From Pseudomonas fluorescens HK44 (lineage in GTDB: Bacteria; Pseudomonadota; Gammaproteobacteria; Pseudomonadales; Pseudomonadaceae): DNA of 64,000 bases. Each line of letters starts with the position of its first letter. Position 1 is the stretch's first letter. Shown here piece after piece: positions 44,649 to 54,306 of the stretch. The translations under genes and the position numbers were made by a program. Below the pieces are notes generated by a model. It was not told the origin of the DNA and did no database searches. It was given only the letters and a program-made list of their open reading frames with translations. The stretch is taken from positions 124,001-188,000 of the forward strand of contig NZ_AFOY02000004.1 of assembly GCF_000217955.3 (NCBI RefSeq), given 5' to 3'.

Positions 44649-44672
44649 GGCTCTCTGCATGTGCAGAGAGCC
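44649..44672 (+). other. Strong stem-loop between the RidA and GlcG-like genes
   Basis: GGCTCTCTGCA-TG-TGCAGAGAGCC is a perfect 11-bp inverted repeat (or 10 bp with a 4-nt loop) 20 nt before the GlcG-like start. No T run follows. It may stabilise the upstream mRNA or modulate downstream expression. Confidence 0.55.
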
Positions 44673-44691
44673 TCTACCGCAGGATAAATCG

Positions 44692-45090
44692 ATGTATCAA
44701 AAAGCAGTTCTCGGCCAGGAAGACGTGGCCCGTATCCTCGAAGCAGCTGTTGCAGAAGCGAAGACCCAAGAATGGCCGGTGACAATTGCAGTAGCCGATG
44801 ACGGAGGTCATTTGCTCGGCATGGTCCGCCTTGATGGCTGTGCGCCTGTCGGCGCCTACATTGCCGTCGAAAAAGCCCGCAGCGCGGCGATTGGTCGTCG
44901 CGAAACCAAAGATTACGAGGCGATGGTCAATGGAGGCCGTACTGCCTTCGTCAGCGCTCCGCTACTGACCTCGTTGGAGGGTGGTGTTCCGGTAATACTA
45001 GACGGTGCAGTAGTGGGGGCCGTCGGTGTATCTGGGGTCAAGGCCGAACAGGACGCCCATATTGCAAAGGCCGGTATTGCTGCCCTATGA
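44692..45090 (+). CDS. GlcG/HbpS family (DUF336) heme-binding-like protein
   Basis: A 132-residue GlcG-like protein. It has PVTIAVADDGGHLLGMVRLDGCAPVGAYIAVEKARSAA and GGVPVILDGAVVGAVGVSGVKAEQDAHIAKAG, the family hallmarks. The frame opens upstream, but the ATG at 44692 with AGGA is the right start. GlcG is encoded in the glycolate oxidase operon of E. coli next to malate synthase glcB, the same pairing as here. Its biochemical role is unsettled; it binds heme or small ligands in some relatives. Confidence 0.85.
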   Translation: MYQKAVLGQEDVARILEAAVAEAKTQEWPVTIAVADDGGHLLGMVRLDGCAPVGAYIAVEKARSAAIGRRETKDYEAMVNGGRTAFVSAPLLTSLEGGVPVILDGAVVGAVGVSGVKAEQDAHIAKAGIAAL

Positions 45091-45160
45091 CGCTTCGCTA
45101 ATCAGGGAGATGCCACCAGTTTACTTTCGATAATTTCAAGAATTCGCTTGGAGGGTCATC

Positions 45161-47359
45161 ATGACTGAACACGTATCCTGTGAACGTCTGCTCGTTGATA
45201 GCAGACTGAAGCGCTTCATTGAAGACGAAGTGCTTCCAGGCACCAAAATTGACGCCGGTACCTTTTGGGTGAAGTTCGACCGCCTCATTCATGAGCTTGC
45301 CCCAAAAAATGCCGCTCTCTTGGTCGGGCGTGATCGTCTCCAATCAGAGCTCGATGCATGGCATCGTGCAAACCCTGGCCAGATTACTGACCACGCTGCC
45401 TACCGCGGATTTCTTGAGTCGATAGGCTACCTGGCGGCGCAACCAGAGCATGTAGAGATCAATACCGCTAATGTCGATGTTGAGATAAATACTCAGGCAG
45501 GTCCGCAGCTGGTCGTGCCAGTAATGAATGCTCGGTATGCTTTGAATGCTGCTAATGCACGCTGGGGTTCGCTCTATGATGCTCTGTACGGAACAGATGC
45601 GATCAGCGAAGCCGATGGAGCTGCCAAAGGTGACCGCTTCAATCCAGTGCGCGGTTCGAAAGTCATCGCTTTTGGACGAAACTTCCTGGATACAGCTGTG
45701 CCGCTGCTTAAGGGATCCCATGCTGACGCTGTTACCTACAAAATCACTAGTGATGGCTTGGTGGTAGGGTTGAAGTCAGGCGAGAACATAGCGCTCGCGC
45801 ACCCCCAAAAGTTTGTCGGCTATCAGGGTCACACTGAAGCCCCTACGGCAGTGCTGCTCAAAAACAACGGATTGCACTTCGAGATCCAGATTGATACTTC
45901 CAGCGAAATCGGTAGAACCGACCTGGCTGGAGTCAAAGACATCCTCATGGAGTCGGCTCTTTCTACCATCATGGATTGTGAAGACTCCGTTGCAGCTGTT
46001 GATGCCGCAGACAAAATCGTCGTTTATCGCAACTGGCTGGGTCTCATGAAGGGCGATCTCGTTGAGCACATCGAGAAAAACGGCAAAACCATCGTCAGGA
46101 AATTGAACCCCGATCGACAATATATTGCCCCGAACGGCGGTGAGCTGGTTTTGCACGGTCGCTCGCTGCTGCTTGTGCGCAATGTCGGTCACCTCATGAC
46201 TACGCCGGCGATTCTCGACAGCAGTGGTCAGGAGATTCCTGAAGGGATCATGGATGCAGTGATCACCAGCATGATCGCCACTCACGATCTGAGCAGAAAA
46301 ATGAACTCGAGGACGGGTAGCATCTACATAGTCAAACCCAAGATGCATGGTCCCTTAGAGGTAGCGTTCGCCAATGAATTGTTTGAGCAAGTCGAAGATC
46401 TTCTGGGTCTGACGCGCAATACGCTGAAAATGGGAATCATGGATGAGGAGCGACGCACCAGTGTTAACTTGAAGGCATGTATTAATGCCGCCCGGTCGCG
46501 GGTAGCGTTCATCAATACGGGGTTCCTTGATCGGACGGGTGATGAAATGCATACCGCAATGGAGGCCGGTCCAATGCAGCGTAAGGCTGACATGAAATTT
46601 ACACCTTGGATTCAGTCGTACGAAAAAAACAATGTATTGATCGGATTGAGCTGCGGATTGCGCGGCCGCGCACAGATCGGCAAAGGCATGTGGGCGATGC
46701 CCGATTTGATGGCAGCGATGCTTGAGCAAAAAGTCGGTCATCCCAAAGCCGGAGCGAGCACAGCGTGGGTACCATCGCCTATAGCGGCAACACTGCATGC
46801 CATGCACTACCATCAGATCGATGTATCTGCAGTGCAGCGAGCCTTGGAAAAGATCAATGTTTCAATGATCAGAGATGATCTTCTCAATGACCTGCTAACA
46901 GTACCGGTAGTCAATGAGCCTTGGTGGTCGCCGGACGAGATACAACAGGAGTTGAACAACAACTGTCAGAGTATTCTGGGTTACGTAGTGCGATGGGTTG
47001 AGCAAGGCATCGGTTGTTCGAAGGTCCCAGATATTCAAAACATTGGTCTGATGGAAGATCGAGCGACTCTGCGTATCTCGGCTCAGCATGTTGCCAACTG
47101 GTTACGATGGAAAGTTGTGACAGATGAGCAGGTTCGTATTTCGCTGGAGAGAATGGCAGCGGTCGTGGATTCTCAGAATTGTTCGGATCCCCTCTACCAA
47201 CCGATGGCTCCGAACTTCCGCTTATCGGCAGCTTTCAATGCAGCGACCGAATTGGTCATGCTCGGTCAAGAGCAGCCTTCAGGCTACACTGAGCCACTGC
47301 TACACGCCTGGCGCTGTCGTTACAAAGCGGTTGTAAGGGCTTCTAAAACGGCCGTTTAG
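45161..47359 (+). CDS. glcB: Malate synthase G
   Basis: A 732-residue malate synthase G that condenses glyoxylate with acetyl-CoA to malate. Signature parts are [18 protein letters not shown] (about 266-285), [32 protein letters not shown] with a metal-ligand Glu, and [16 protein letters not shown]. Asp and Arg of the C-terminal domain lie near [16 protein letters not shown]. Length is standard (E. coli 723). It follows the GlcG-like gene by 70 nt with GGAGG before the ATG. Codon use is somewhat more AT-rich than that of the 1-42 kb genes. Confidence 0.95.
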   Translation: MTEHVSCERLLVDSRLKRFIEDEVLPGTKIDAGTFWVKFDRLIHELAPKNAALLVGRDRLQSELDAWHRANPGQITDHAAYRGFLESIGYLAAQPEHVEINTANVDVEINTQAGPQLVVPVMNARYALNAANARWGSLYDALYGTDAISEADGAAKGDRFNPVRGSKVIAFGRNFLDTAVPLLKGSHADAVTYKITSDGLVVGLKSGENIALAHPQKFVGYQGHTEAPTAVLLKNNGLHFEIQIDTSSEIGRTDLAGVKDILMESALSTIMDCEDSVAAVDAADKIVVYRNWLGLMKGDLVEHIEKNGKTIVRKLNPDRQYIAPNGGELVLHGRSLLLVRNVGHLMTTPAILDSSGQEIPEGIMDAVITSMIATHDLSRKMNSRTGSIYIVKPKMHGPLEVAFANELFEQVEDLLGLTRNTLKMGIMDEERRTSVNLKACINAARSRVAFINTGFLDRTGDEMHTAMEAGPMQRKADMKFTPWIQSYEKNNVLIGLSCGLRGRAQIGKGMWAMPDLMAAMLEQKVGHPKAGASTAWVPSPIAATLHAMHYHQIDVSAVQRALEKINVSMIRDDLLNDLLTVPVVNEPWWSPDEIQQELNNNCQSILGYVVRWVEQGIGCSKVPDIQNIGLMEDRATLRISAQHVANWLRWKVVTDEQVRISLERMAAVVDSQNCSDPLYQPMAPNFRLSAAFNAATELVMLGQEQPSGYTEPLLHAWRCRYKAVVRASKTAV

Positions 47360-47486
47360 CGGTTTTGGCTTCCCTTCGATATGCCGCGGCATGCACTTGT
47401 CTTTCGTGCGTGCTGCTGCGCTCAGTTCTTTGGAGGAGGCGTGGTCTCGCGCTGCGTTTCGGGGGAGGTTGCTCGTTATCAAAGTG

Positions 47487-47509
47487 GTAGGCCGCATCCC
47501 GAGGCCTAC
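47487..47509. terminator. Possible terminator between glcB and the IS element
   Basis: GTAGGCC and GGCCTAC form a 7-bp stem with a 9-nt loop, 128 nt after glcB and 10 bp before the IS insertion. No clear T run. Before the insertion it would have been shared by the convergent glcB and LysR genes; the IS now separates the LysR gene from it. The rest of 47360-47512 shows nothing further. Confidence 0.4.
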
Positions 47510-47512
47510 TTC

Positions 47513-47519
47513 GCTCAGG
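47513..47519. repeat. Target-site duplication, left copy (GCTCAGG)
   Basis: GCTCAGG directly abuts the left end of the IS21 element and is repeated exactly at 50101-50107. Seven bp is within the 4-8 bp usual for IS21-family elements. Confidence 0.9.
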
Positions 47520-47582
47520 TGTTGCCGCTGACCGAAAACTGACCCAGTAAAGGCTGTTCTGCCGACTGAAAACTGACCCAGG
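47520..47582 (+). repeat. IS21 left terminal repeats (outer and inner)
   Basis: The outer repeat spans 47520-47546 and the inner repeat 47561-47582. Both contain GAAAACTGACCCA. These are transposase-binding repeats; the outer 26 bp recur alone at 59400-59425. Confidence 0.85.
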
Positions 47583-47625
47583 TGTTCAACTGCTTCTGCT
47601 CAATTTTTGAGCAGGAGAACACAGG

Positions 47626-49134
47626 GTGATCAGCATGGAAATGATGGGCAAAATTCGGCGCATGTATTTTCGCGACAAGCTGTCGCTGCATCAGATAGCC
47701 AAGCGTACCGGGCTGTCGAGAAACACCATCCGAAAATGGATCAGAGCGCCCGAAGTAACACAGCCGGCGTACCAGCGGTGCGCAGCCTTCAACAAACTCA
47801 GTCCATTTCACCAGACGCTGGAGCAGGCGCTCAAGGCCGACTCGTTTCGGGCACAGCACAACCGCAGGAGCGCCAAAGCACTCTTTGAACTGATCAAGGC
47901 CGAGGGTTACGACGGCGGCTACAGCCAGCTCACCGCCTTCATTCGCTCGTGGCGCGGTGAGCAAGGCAAATCCCTACGTGCCTTTGTACCGTTGACGTTC
48001 GCACTCGGTGAGGCCTTTCAATTCGACTGGAGCGAAGAAGGTCTGCTGATTGGCGGCCTATTCCGACGCATCCAGGTCTCCCACATGAAGCTGTGCGCCA
48101 GTCGCGCATTTTGGTTGGTTGCGTATCCCAGCCAAGGCCACGAGATGTTGTTCGATGCCCATACCCGCTCGTTCGGCGCGTTAGGTGGGGTGCCGCGTCG
48201 CGGCATCTACGACAACATGAAGACCGCTGTCGACAAGGTCAATAAGGGTAAGGGCCGCACGGTCAATGCCCGGTTTGCCGTGATGTGCGCGCACTATTTG
48301 TTCGACCCGGATTTCTGCAACGTGGCCTCCGGCTGGGAAAAAGGCATCGTCGAAAAGAATGTGCAGGACAGTCGGCGACGAATCTGGCTCGATGCTCAAG
48401 ATTGCATGTTCCACACCTTCGAAGAACTGAATGCCTGGCTCGGCCAACGCTGCCGCGCGCTCTGGAGCGAGCTGCTGCACCCGCAGTACAACGGGCTGAC
48501 GGTGGCGGACGTCCTGGAACTGGAACGGGTGGAAATGATGCCGATGCCCACGGCCTTTGACGGCTATGTCGAACGCACCGTGCGGGTCTCCAGCACCTGC
48601 CTGATCAGCGTGGCGCGAAATCGCTACTCGGTGCCTTGTGAGCGAGTCGGCCAGTGGGTCAGCAGCCGTCTGTATCCTTCCCGGGTGGTGGTCATCGCCG
48701 ATGAAACGATGATTGCCAGTCACGAGCGGCTCTTTGATCGAGACCAAGTCAGCTTCGACTGGCAGCACTACATCCCGCTCATCGAACGCAAGCCCGGAGC
48801 GCTACGCAATGGCGCTCCGTTTGCCGATCTGCCGAAGCCGTTACTGCTTCTCAAGCGCGGCCTGAGACGGCACACCAATGGTGATCGAGTCATGACGCAG
48901 GTACTGGCTGCTGTTCCCATCGCCGGGCTCGATGCCGTGTTGGTGGCTGTGGAGTTGGTACTTGAATCAGGCAGCTTGAGCGCTGACCACATCCTGAATG
49001 TCCTGGCTCGACTGACATCGACAGCAGCCCCTCCGTCCGCCGAGACCAGCCTTCAACTCAAGGTAGCGCCTGTCGCCAACACGGCGCGCTACGACCGGCT
49101 CCGTACCACCGATGAGGAGACTCGCAATGCGTGA
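47626..49134 (+). CDS. istA: IS21-family transposase IstA
   Basis: A 502-residue transposase. The N-terminal helix-turn-helix is [23 protein letters not shown] (about 20-42). The DDE/RNase-H-like integrase core includes FQFDWSEEG (first Asp), [11 protein letters not shown] (second Asp) and [12 protein letters not shown] (Glu). The C-terminal part has [14 protein letters not shown], usual for IstA. The start is GTG with AGGAG 8 nt upstream. It overlaps istB by 8 nt. Confidence 0.93.
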   Translation: MISMEMMGKIRRMYFRDKLSLHQIAKRTGLSRNTIRKWIRAPEVTQPAYQRCAAFNKLSPFHQTLEQALKADSFRAQHNRRSAKALFELIKAEGYDGGYSQLTAFIRSWRGEQGKSLRAFVPLTFALGEAFQFDWSEEGLLIGGLFRRIQVSHMKLCASRAFWLVAYPSQGHEMLFDAHTRSFGALGGVPRRGIYDNMKTAVDKVNKGKGRTVNARFAVMCAHYLFDPDFCNVASGWEKGIVEKNVQDSRRRIWLDAQDCMFHTFEELNAWLGQRCRALWSELLHPQYNGLTVADVLELERVEMMPMPTAFDGYVERTVRVSSTCLISVARNRYSVPCERVGQWVSSRLYPSRVVVIADETMIASHERLFDRDQVSFDWQHYIPLIERKPGALRNGAPFADLPKPLLLLKRGLRRHTNGDRVMTQVLAAVPIAGLDAVLVAVELVLESGSLSADHILNVLARLTSTAAPPSAETSLQLKVAPVANTARYDRLRTTDEETRNA

Positions 49135-49930
49135 TCTGATGGCGGAACTCAAAGAACTGCGTCTGCATGGCATGGCCAGCGCCTGGGAAGAACTGGCTTC
49201 CCAAGGAGAAGCCTCGACGGCGTCGTCGAAATGGCTGCTCGAACATCTGCTTCAACAGGAACATGCAGATCGCGCCGTACGGTCTGTGAATCACCAGATG
49301 AACATGGCCAAACTCCCCATGCATCGTGATTTAGCAGGCTTCGACTTCAGCGCTTCCAGCGCAGACGCCCGCTTGGTCAGGGATCTGGCCAACCTGGAGT
49401 TCACAGATACCGCGCAGAATGTCGTGTTCATCGGCGGGCCCGGAACAGGCAAAACACACCTGGCCACCGCCTTGGCCGTGTCCGGGATCACGACGCATAA
49501 CAAACGCGTGCGCTTCTACTCCACGGTGGATCTGGTCAATTTGCTGGAGCGCGAAAAATACGATGGTAAGGCAGGCCGAATCGCTCAAGGGCTGCGTCGC
49601 ACAGACCTGGTGATACTCGATGAACTGGGGTATTTGCCCTTCAGCCAGAATGGTGGTGCCCTGTTATTTCACCTGCTGTCCAAGCTATACGAGCACACCA
49701 GCGTGGTCATCACGACCAACCTCAGTTTCTCGGAATGGTCGAGTGTGTTCGGCGACGCCAAGATGACCACTGCGTTGCTGGATCGGCTGACACACCACTG
49801 CCACATCGTCGAAACGGGCAACGAGTCCTACCGCCTGCAACACAGCAGCTTGGTCGCCCAGACAAAGATCAAATCACGTGAACGAAAGCGCAAGGACGAT
49901 GATGGTACGGCGGACGATGAACCATTTTGA
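49127..49930 (+). CDS. istB: IS21-family helper ATPase IstB
   Basis: A 267-residue AAA+ ATPase of the DnaC/IstB type that directs IstA to target DNA. Walker A is [15 protein letters not shown] (about 102-116), Walker B is [14 protein letters not shown], and sensor-1 [12 protein letters not shown] follows. ATG at 49127 with GAGGAG 7 nt upstream is chosen over 49112. It ends about 120 bp before the right inner repeat. Confidence 0.94.
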   Translation: MRDLMAELKELRLHGMASAWEELASQGEASTASSKWLLEHLLQQEHADRAVRSVNHQMNMAKLPMHRDLAGFDFSASSADARLVRDLANLEFTDTAQNVVFIGGPGTGKTHLATALAVSGITTHNKRVRFYSTVDLVNLLEREKYDGKAGRIAQGLRRTDLVILDELGYLPFSQNGGALLFHLLSKLYEHTSVVITTNLSFSEWSSVFGDAKMTTALLDRLTHHCHIVETGNESYRLQHSSLVAQTKIKSRERKRKDDDGTADDEPF

Positions 49931-50047
49931 TCTGCCCCCGAAATACCCTGCCGCATGCCTGCATGTGGTGGGGGTCTAGTGCCTCTGTCACTGGAACACG
50001 ACTGCTAAGCTTATCCACAATTGCTGATGCAAAAATCAGCAATCCGC

Positions 50048-50100
50048 CCTGGGTCAATTTTCAATCGGCAGGGTGGGTCAGTTTTCAATCAGCGCCGACA
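50048..50100 (-). repeat. IS21 right terminal repeats (inner and outer)
   Basis: The inner repeat at 50048-50069 and the outer repeat at 50074-50100 are inverted relative to the left end. The element ends in CA at 50100. Confidence 0.85.
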
Positions 50101-50107
50101 GCTCAGG
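50101..50107. repeat. Target-site duplication, right copy (GCTCAGG)
   Basis: Identical to 47513-47519. It contains the complement of the TGA stop codon (50103-50105) of the minus-strand LysR gene, so the gene end was kept intact. Confidence 0.9.
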
Positions 50108-51005
50108 AGCTTTCGCAGTTTGCAACGTCGCGGTAGTACCCTTTGAGCGTCTCGATGAATTCTTCCGCCAAGTGCGTGTGATTTTGTGCGTTAGGCCAAA
50201 TTACATAAGTCCGAAAGAGTACTTCGGGACGAAACGGGCGGACCACAATATCTCGATGTAGGTAGTCTTTAGCCACGAGCGGGTGCGTCAATGTGATGCC
50301 CATGCCCTGCGCCACCATTTCACAGGTGATAGCGCTGTACTGAGCTTCCATAGCCATCACACGCTCGACCCCGGCCTTTTCGAAAACCTCATCCACCAGG
50401 GTCCTGGTGCCATCGCCGTGGCACAGCGAAATGAACGGCTGCCCTTCCAAATCGCCCACTGTAATAACTTCAAGCTGAGCTAGAGGATGCGTTGCGGGCA
50501 GAACGCACACCGCTGAGATCTCCGCCAAAAGCTCGACCTGTTGATTATTCAAGTCACCAGGATGGATCACGATCCCAAGGTCACAGAATTGTGATTTCAC
50601 CCATTGCTCGACATTGGATGAAGTGTTCACGTGCAACGAGACGGTCAGCTCCGGGCGCGACTGACTGAACGTTTTGAGAACGGTAGGTATGACGCTCATC
50701 CCAGTAGCCGGAACGGAAGCAACCCGTAATCGTCCAGTTCCCAAATTGCGGATATTTTTGGCCGAGTGCTTGAGGCTGTCCATGCCGACGAAAGCTCGTT
50801 CCACTTCCAGAAAAAAAGCCTGTCCTTCGTGGGTAGGGATAAGCCGAACGCCTGCGCGCTTGAATAGCGCAAAGCCCGTACTCAGCTCCAACTGTGAAAT
50901 CAGGCGACTGACGTTGGGTTGCGAGGTGTAGAGCACTTCCGCTGCTGCTGTCATTGAGCCCAGGCGCATCACGCTGCGAAACGCTTCAATTTGTTTGAGA
51001 TTCAT
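50103..51005 (-). CDS. LysR-family transcriptional regulator (NocR/OccR-like)
   Basis: A 300-residue LysR protein. MNLKQIEAFRSVMRLGSMTAAAEVLYTSQPNVSRLISQLE is its DNA-binding head; the start MNLKQIEAFR and the order of motifs recall OccR/NocR/LysR regulators of opine and amino-acid catabolism. The effector domain has VASVPATGMSVIPTVL and LVAKDYLHRDIVVRPFRP. It diverges from an ABC importer and opine-oxidase-like operon and is its likely regulator. The IS21 insertion sits exactly at its stop codon and separates it from its native downstream sequence. Confidence 0.85.
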   Translation of the reverse strand: MNLKQIEAFRSVMRLGSMTAAAEVLYTSQPNVSRLISQLELSTGFALFKRAGVRLIPTHEGQAFFLEVERAFVGMDSLKHSAKNIRNLGTGRLRVASVPATGMSVIPTVLKTFSQSRPELTVSLHVNTSSNVEQWVKSQFCDLGIVIHPGDLNNQQVELLAEISAVCVLPATHPLAQLEVITVGDLEGQPFISLCHGDGTRTLVDEVFEKAGVERVMAMEAQYSAITCEMVAQGMGITLTHPLVAKDYLHRDIVVRPFRPEVLFRTYVIWPNAQNHTHLAEEFIETLKGYYRDVANCESS

Positions 51006-51237
51006 GGCGGGATGCCCCCTTGGTCTTGCATATCAAATATGAATAACTATCCGGCATATCCGTATTTGACCATATCCATTTGTGATCGCAATATAAATTT
51101 CACAGCAATAACAACGCACACCAGATGCGTTACCCGGTAGCTGTTTTACCGGTGGCATGCCCAGCATGCATGGCGCCGATCACCGTCGACGCGATTGATG
51201 CATTTCGATCTGCCCTAAGCGCTTCGGAGAAAAGACT
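51006..51237. promoter_or_regulatory. Divergent control region with repeated CATATC elements
   Basis: A 232-bp gap. CATATC occurs at 51029, 51055 and 51071. The first is part of the dyad CATAT-CAA-ATATG (51029-51041), and the other two are followed by TATTTG- or ATTTGTG-like half sites. All lie within 70 bp of the LysR start, as LysR binding and activation sites usually do. No gene is visible. Confidence 0.5.
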
Positions 51238-52293
51238 GTGAAAAGCCAGCACCCGTCCCTCGCCATATCCGCCCTGCGTATCGCCGTTACCTGTGCAGCA
51301 CTAACCACTGGTCACGCCTTCGCTGCTACCTCCACACTGTACGTAGCGGGCGCAGGTGGCTCCATCGAGCAGGCGTACAAAACCAAAGTTATTCCTGGCT
51401 TCGAAAAACTGCACGACGTAAAAGTGGTGTATGTAGCCGGCAATTCCACTGAGGTTCTAGCCAAGCTACAGGCCCAGAAAGGCCGCCAGCAGATCAACGT
51501 GGCAATCATGGATGATGGTCCGATGTACCAGGCACTGCAGCAAGGGTTGTGCGCAAAGCTGGAAGAGTCTGCGGTTTATAAAGATCTGTACCCCATTGCG
51601 CGTCTGAGCGCTGAAGCCACCGGTATTGGCGTGGTGGCGACCGGCATCGGTTATAACGAAGAAGCCTTCAAGAAGCGTGGCTGGCCAGCACCTAACTCCT
51701 GGGAAGATCTGAAAGACCCACGCTTCAAGCAACTGATTGGCTTGCCTCCAGTGACCAACACCTACGGTCTTCACACGCTGGTGGAAATGGCGCGACTGCA
51801 CGGTGGCAGTGAGAAGAATATTGAGCCTGGCTTCAATGCGCTCAAAGACGAAGTCGCTCCGAACGTGCTGGCCTGGGTAGCGGCGCCCGGTGAGATGGAC
51901 GGCATGATGCAGAACGGCGATATCGTGATGGCCGTTTACGGCAGCGGTCGCGCACTCGCTCTGCAAGACACCGGTTTTCCTCTCAAATTCGTCTATCCGA
52001 AAGAGGGCGGCATTGCCTTGCAACTCGCCGCTTGCGGAATCACTCCGAACGCACAGCCTGAGCTGTCCCAGCAGTTCATCCAGTATGTGCTCTCGCCGGA
52101 AGCCCAAGGCGTTCTGGCCAAAGAAATCGGTTTCGCCCCAGTCAACCAGACCGTTCAACTGAGCCCTGAGGTAGCTGCGCGGATGCCTTACGGCCCAGAC
52201 AAGGTAAGTGCGCTGATCAAAGTTGATTGGGACACCATCAATCAGCAGCGAAGCGAGTGGACTGCTCGTTGGAACCGAACCGTCGAGCGCTGA
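51238..52293 (+). CDS. ABC transporter periplasmic substrate-binding protein (PotD/AfuA-like)
   Basis: A 351-residue solute-binding protein. A signal peptide (about 1-29, ending GHAFA-ATS) precedes TLYVAGAGGSIEQAYKTKVIPGFEK. Then come ATGIGVVATGIGYNEEAFKK and GWPAPNSWEDLKDPRFKQLIGLPP. This is the extracellular solute-binding family 1/8 of polyamine and iron importers, also used for opines and glycine betaine-like solutes. The start is GTG with GGAG upstream. First gene of a long operon with its ATPase and permeases. Confidence 0.87.
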   Translation: MKSQHPSLAISALRIAVTCAALTTGHAFAATSTLYVAGAGGSIEQAYKTKVIPGFEKLHDVKVVYVAGNSTEVLAKLQAQKGRQQINVAIMDDGPMYQALQQGLCAKLEESAVYKDLYPIARLSAEATGIGVVATGIGYNEEAFKKRGWPAPNSWEDLKDPRFKQLIGLPPVTNTYGLHTLVEMARLHGGSEKNIEPGFNALKDEVAPNVLAWVAAPGEMDGMMQNGDIVMAVYGSGRALALQDTGFPLKFVYPKEGGIALQLAACGITPNAQPELSQQFIQYVLSPEAQGVLAKEIGFAPVNQTVQLSPEVAARMPYGPDKVSALIKVDWDTINQQRSEWTARWNRTVER

Positions 52294-52337
52294 AAGATCT
52301 GCGTGCGAAACGAGTAATTTTTAAAACAATAATGGAG

Positions 52338-52357
52338 ACGCGGGTGCATACCCGCGT
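52338..52357 (+). other. Intercistronic hairpin after the binding-protein gene
   Basis: ACGCGGGT-GCAT-ACCCGCGT, a perfect 8-bp stem with a 4-nt loop, 45 nt after the binding-protein stop and 10 nt before the ATPase start. Such hairpins stabilise binding-protein mRNA and lower expression of the following genes. Confidence 0.6.
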
Positions 52358-52367
52358 AGTAAAAGCT

Positions 52368-53441
52368 ATGGCAATTCTGAAACTTGAAGGACTCGTCAAA
52401 AGATACGGCTCGTTCAAGGCTATTGATGGCTTGAGTCTGGAGGTCAAGGACGGTGAATTTGTCTCCTTACTGGGCCCCTCAGGCTGCGGTAAGACGACTA
52501 CCCTTCAATCGATTGCCGGTTTTGTGCAGCCCACCGAGGGGCGCATTTTGCTGGATGGTCGTGATATCACTCATGTTCGTCCAGAACAGCGTGGCCTTGG
52601 CATCGTGTTCCAGAGTTACGCTCTTTTTCCGCACATGACTGTGGCTCAGAACATCAGTTTTGGTCTGGAAATGCGCGGTGTAGCGAAGCCTGATCGTGCT
52701 AAGCGTATTACTGAGGCTTTGGATCTGGTGCGATTGGCAGGGCTTGGTGACCGCTATCCCAAGGCCTTGTCGGGCGGACAACGTCAGCGGGTTGCAGTTG
52801 CTCGTGCGTTGGCGATCCGGCCGAATTTGCTGTTACTCGATGAGCCGATGTCGAACCTAGACGCCAAACTGCGCGAAGAAATGCACATTGAGCTTCGGGC
52901 AATCCAGCGTGATTTGGGCATCACCACCATTCTGGTTACTCATGACCAAGTCGAAGCAATGACCATGAGCGACCGCATTGCGGTGATGCAGCGTGGTCGT
53001 ATCGTGCAGATTGACACTCCCTTCGAAGCCTACGAACGTCCTCATTCGCCGTTTGCATCTGCCTTCCTGGGCAAGACCAACTCCTTCGCCGGTGCGGTGC
53101 AGAAGCGAAACGATCACTGCTGCCACGTGCAGGTGCGCGACACGATGCTGCATGTCCCGCATGAAGATCGCTCTCTGGGTAACGACGTCAATGTCTATAT
53201 CCGGCCTGAGAAGATCCGACTGACCGGACCAGGACTGGGTCGGCTCAATGGGTACATTCGTCTTCGCGTATTCCTGGGCAACCTGTGGTTGATCGCCGTA
53301 GACAGTCATCTGGGCCTGGTCCACATGACGCAACCGAACTTGGGTAATCCTCCCCCAGTGGAAGGAAGCGAGGTTGGTCTGGTTTGGTCGGACGATGACC
53401 TTCGTGTCTTGGACCGGGAGATCGCTCATGGCCAAGTATGA
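52368..53441 (+). CDS. ABC transporter ATP-binding protein (PotA-like)
   Basis: A 357-residue ATPase. It has Walker A LLGPSGCGKTTTLQ (about 36-49), Q-loop FQSYALFPHMTV, signature LSGGQRQRVAVARAL, Walker B LLLLDEPMSNLD, and switch His in LVTHDQ. The C-terminal TOBE-like domain contains RPEKIRLTG. The frame is open from 52227, overlapping the previous gene; MAILKLEGLVKRYG at 52368 is the family start although its ribosome binding site is weak. It drives the importer with the two following permeases. Confidence 0.92.
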   Translation: MAILKLEGLVKRYGSFKAIDGLSLEVKDGEFVSLLGPSGCGKTTTLQSIAGFVQPTEGRILLDGRDITHVRPEQRGLGIVFQSYALFPHMTVAQNISFGLEMRGVAKPDRAKRITEALDLVRLAGLGDRYPKALSGGQRQRVAVARALAIRPNLLLLDEPMSNLDAKLREEMHIELRAIQRDLGITTILVTHDQVEAMTMSDRIAVMQRGRIVQIDTPFEAYERPHSPFASAFLGKTNSFAGAVQKRNDHCCHVQVRDTMLHVPHEDRSLGNDVNVYIRPEKIRLTGPGLGRLNGYIRLRVFLGNLWLIAVDSHLGLVHMTQPNLGNPPPVEGSEVGLVWSDDDLRVLDREIAHGQV

Positions 53442-54300
53442 CGCTGAGTACGTAGGCGCTACGCCTTGGCTCCTGAGCGGGCCGGCTCTGATCGTATTCG
53501 TTGCCTTGCTGCTTGCACCGCTGCTGCTAACCGCCATATTGTCGTTAAACTTGTTTAGCGGCACGGAAGGCGTGCTACCGGTTTACAGCCTCGCTAATTA
53601 CTTCGAGGTGTTCAAGGACGATTACTTCCACGAGATCTTTCTGCGCACCGGCTCGATGGCGCTGGCCGTTACAGTTTTGTGCATAGTAATAGGTGTGCCG
53701 GAAACGATCATCATTGCAAGGATGGCGCAACGCTGGCGCTCGTTGTTCCTGTTAGTGGTGCTCGGTCCACTGCTGATCTCGGTGGTTGTTCGTACCCTGG
53801 GTTGGGCGATCCTGCTGGGCAACAATGGGCTCATCAACGAAGCGCTTCAAGCGATGGGTATCACCGAGGCCCCCGTGAAGATTCTCTTCACTGAGCTCGG
53901 CGTGGTTATCGCTCTTACCCATGTTCTGGTGCCGTTCATGGTCATCGCCGTATGGGCGACATTGCAGCGGCTAGATCTTCAAGTTGAATGGGCCGGTTTG
54001 TCTCTGGGTGCATCCAGACTGACAGTCTTCCGCCGCATCATCATCCCTCAGATCATGCCGGGCATTCTTTCTGGTTCGATCATTGTCTTTGCCCTGGCCG
54101 CATCGGCCTTTGCAACGCCCGCGATTATCGGCGGACGTAGGTTAAAGGTGGTCGCTACGGCGGCATATGACGAATTCCTCGGGACACTCAACTGGCCCTT
54201 GGGCGCGGCGATCGCCGTTCTCCTGCTAGTGGCCAATCTCATCATCATCCTGGGTTGCAGCAAGCTGGCCGAGCGCCGCTTCAAGCAAGTTTTCGAGTAA
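53428..54300 (+). CDS. ABC transporter permease 1 (PotB-like)
   Basis: A 290-residue inner-membrane permease with about six hydrophobic segments. The EAA-type coupling motif reads EWAGLSLGASRLTVFRRIIIPQIMPGI (about 199-225). It overlaps the ATPase gene by 14 nt; the ATG at 53428 with GGGAG is preferred over 53374. It forms the channel with permease 2. Confidence 0.9.
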   Translation: MAKYDAEYVGATPWLLSGPALIVFVALLLAPLLLTAILSLNLFSGTEGVLPVYSLANYFEVFKDDYFHEIFLRTGSMALAVTVLCIVIGVPETIIIARMAQRWRSLFLLVVLGPLLISVVVRTLGWAILLGNNGLINEALQAMGITEAPVKILFTELGVVIALTHVLVPFMVIAVWATLQRLDLQVEWAGLSLGASRLTVFRRIIIPQIMPGILSGSIIVFALAASAFATPAIIGGRRLKVVATAAYDEFLGTLNWPLGAAIAVLLLVANLIIILGCSKLAERRFKQVFE

Positions 54301-54306
54301 GTCGCC

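Larger units (their letters stand above)
47520..50100 (+). mobile_element. Complete IS21-family insertion sequence
   Basis: A 2581-bp element bounded by TG and CA. The outer ends (47520-47546 and 50074-50100) share GAAAACTGACCCA and flanking bases as imperfect inverted repeats. An inner repeat of 22 bp occurs at 47561-47582 and inverted at 50048-50069, giving the multiple terminal repeats typical of IS21. It encodes overlapping istA and istB. Flanking 7-bp direct repeats prove a simple insertion, and nothing appears disrupted inside, so it may be active. Confidence 0.95.

Noticed and set aside
47360..50102. Disruption of a gene by the IS21 element
   Set aside because: The LysR stop codon is preserved in the target duplication and glcB ends 160 bp before the element, so no reading frame is broken.
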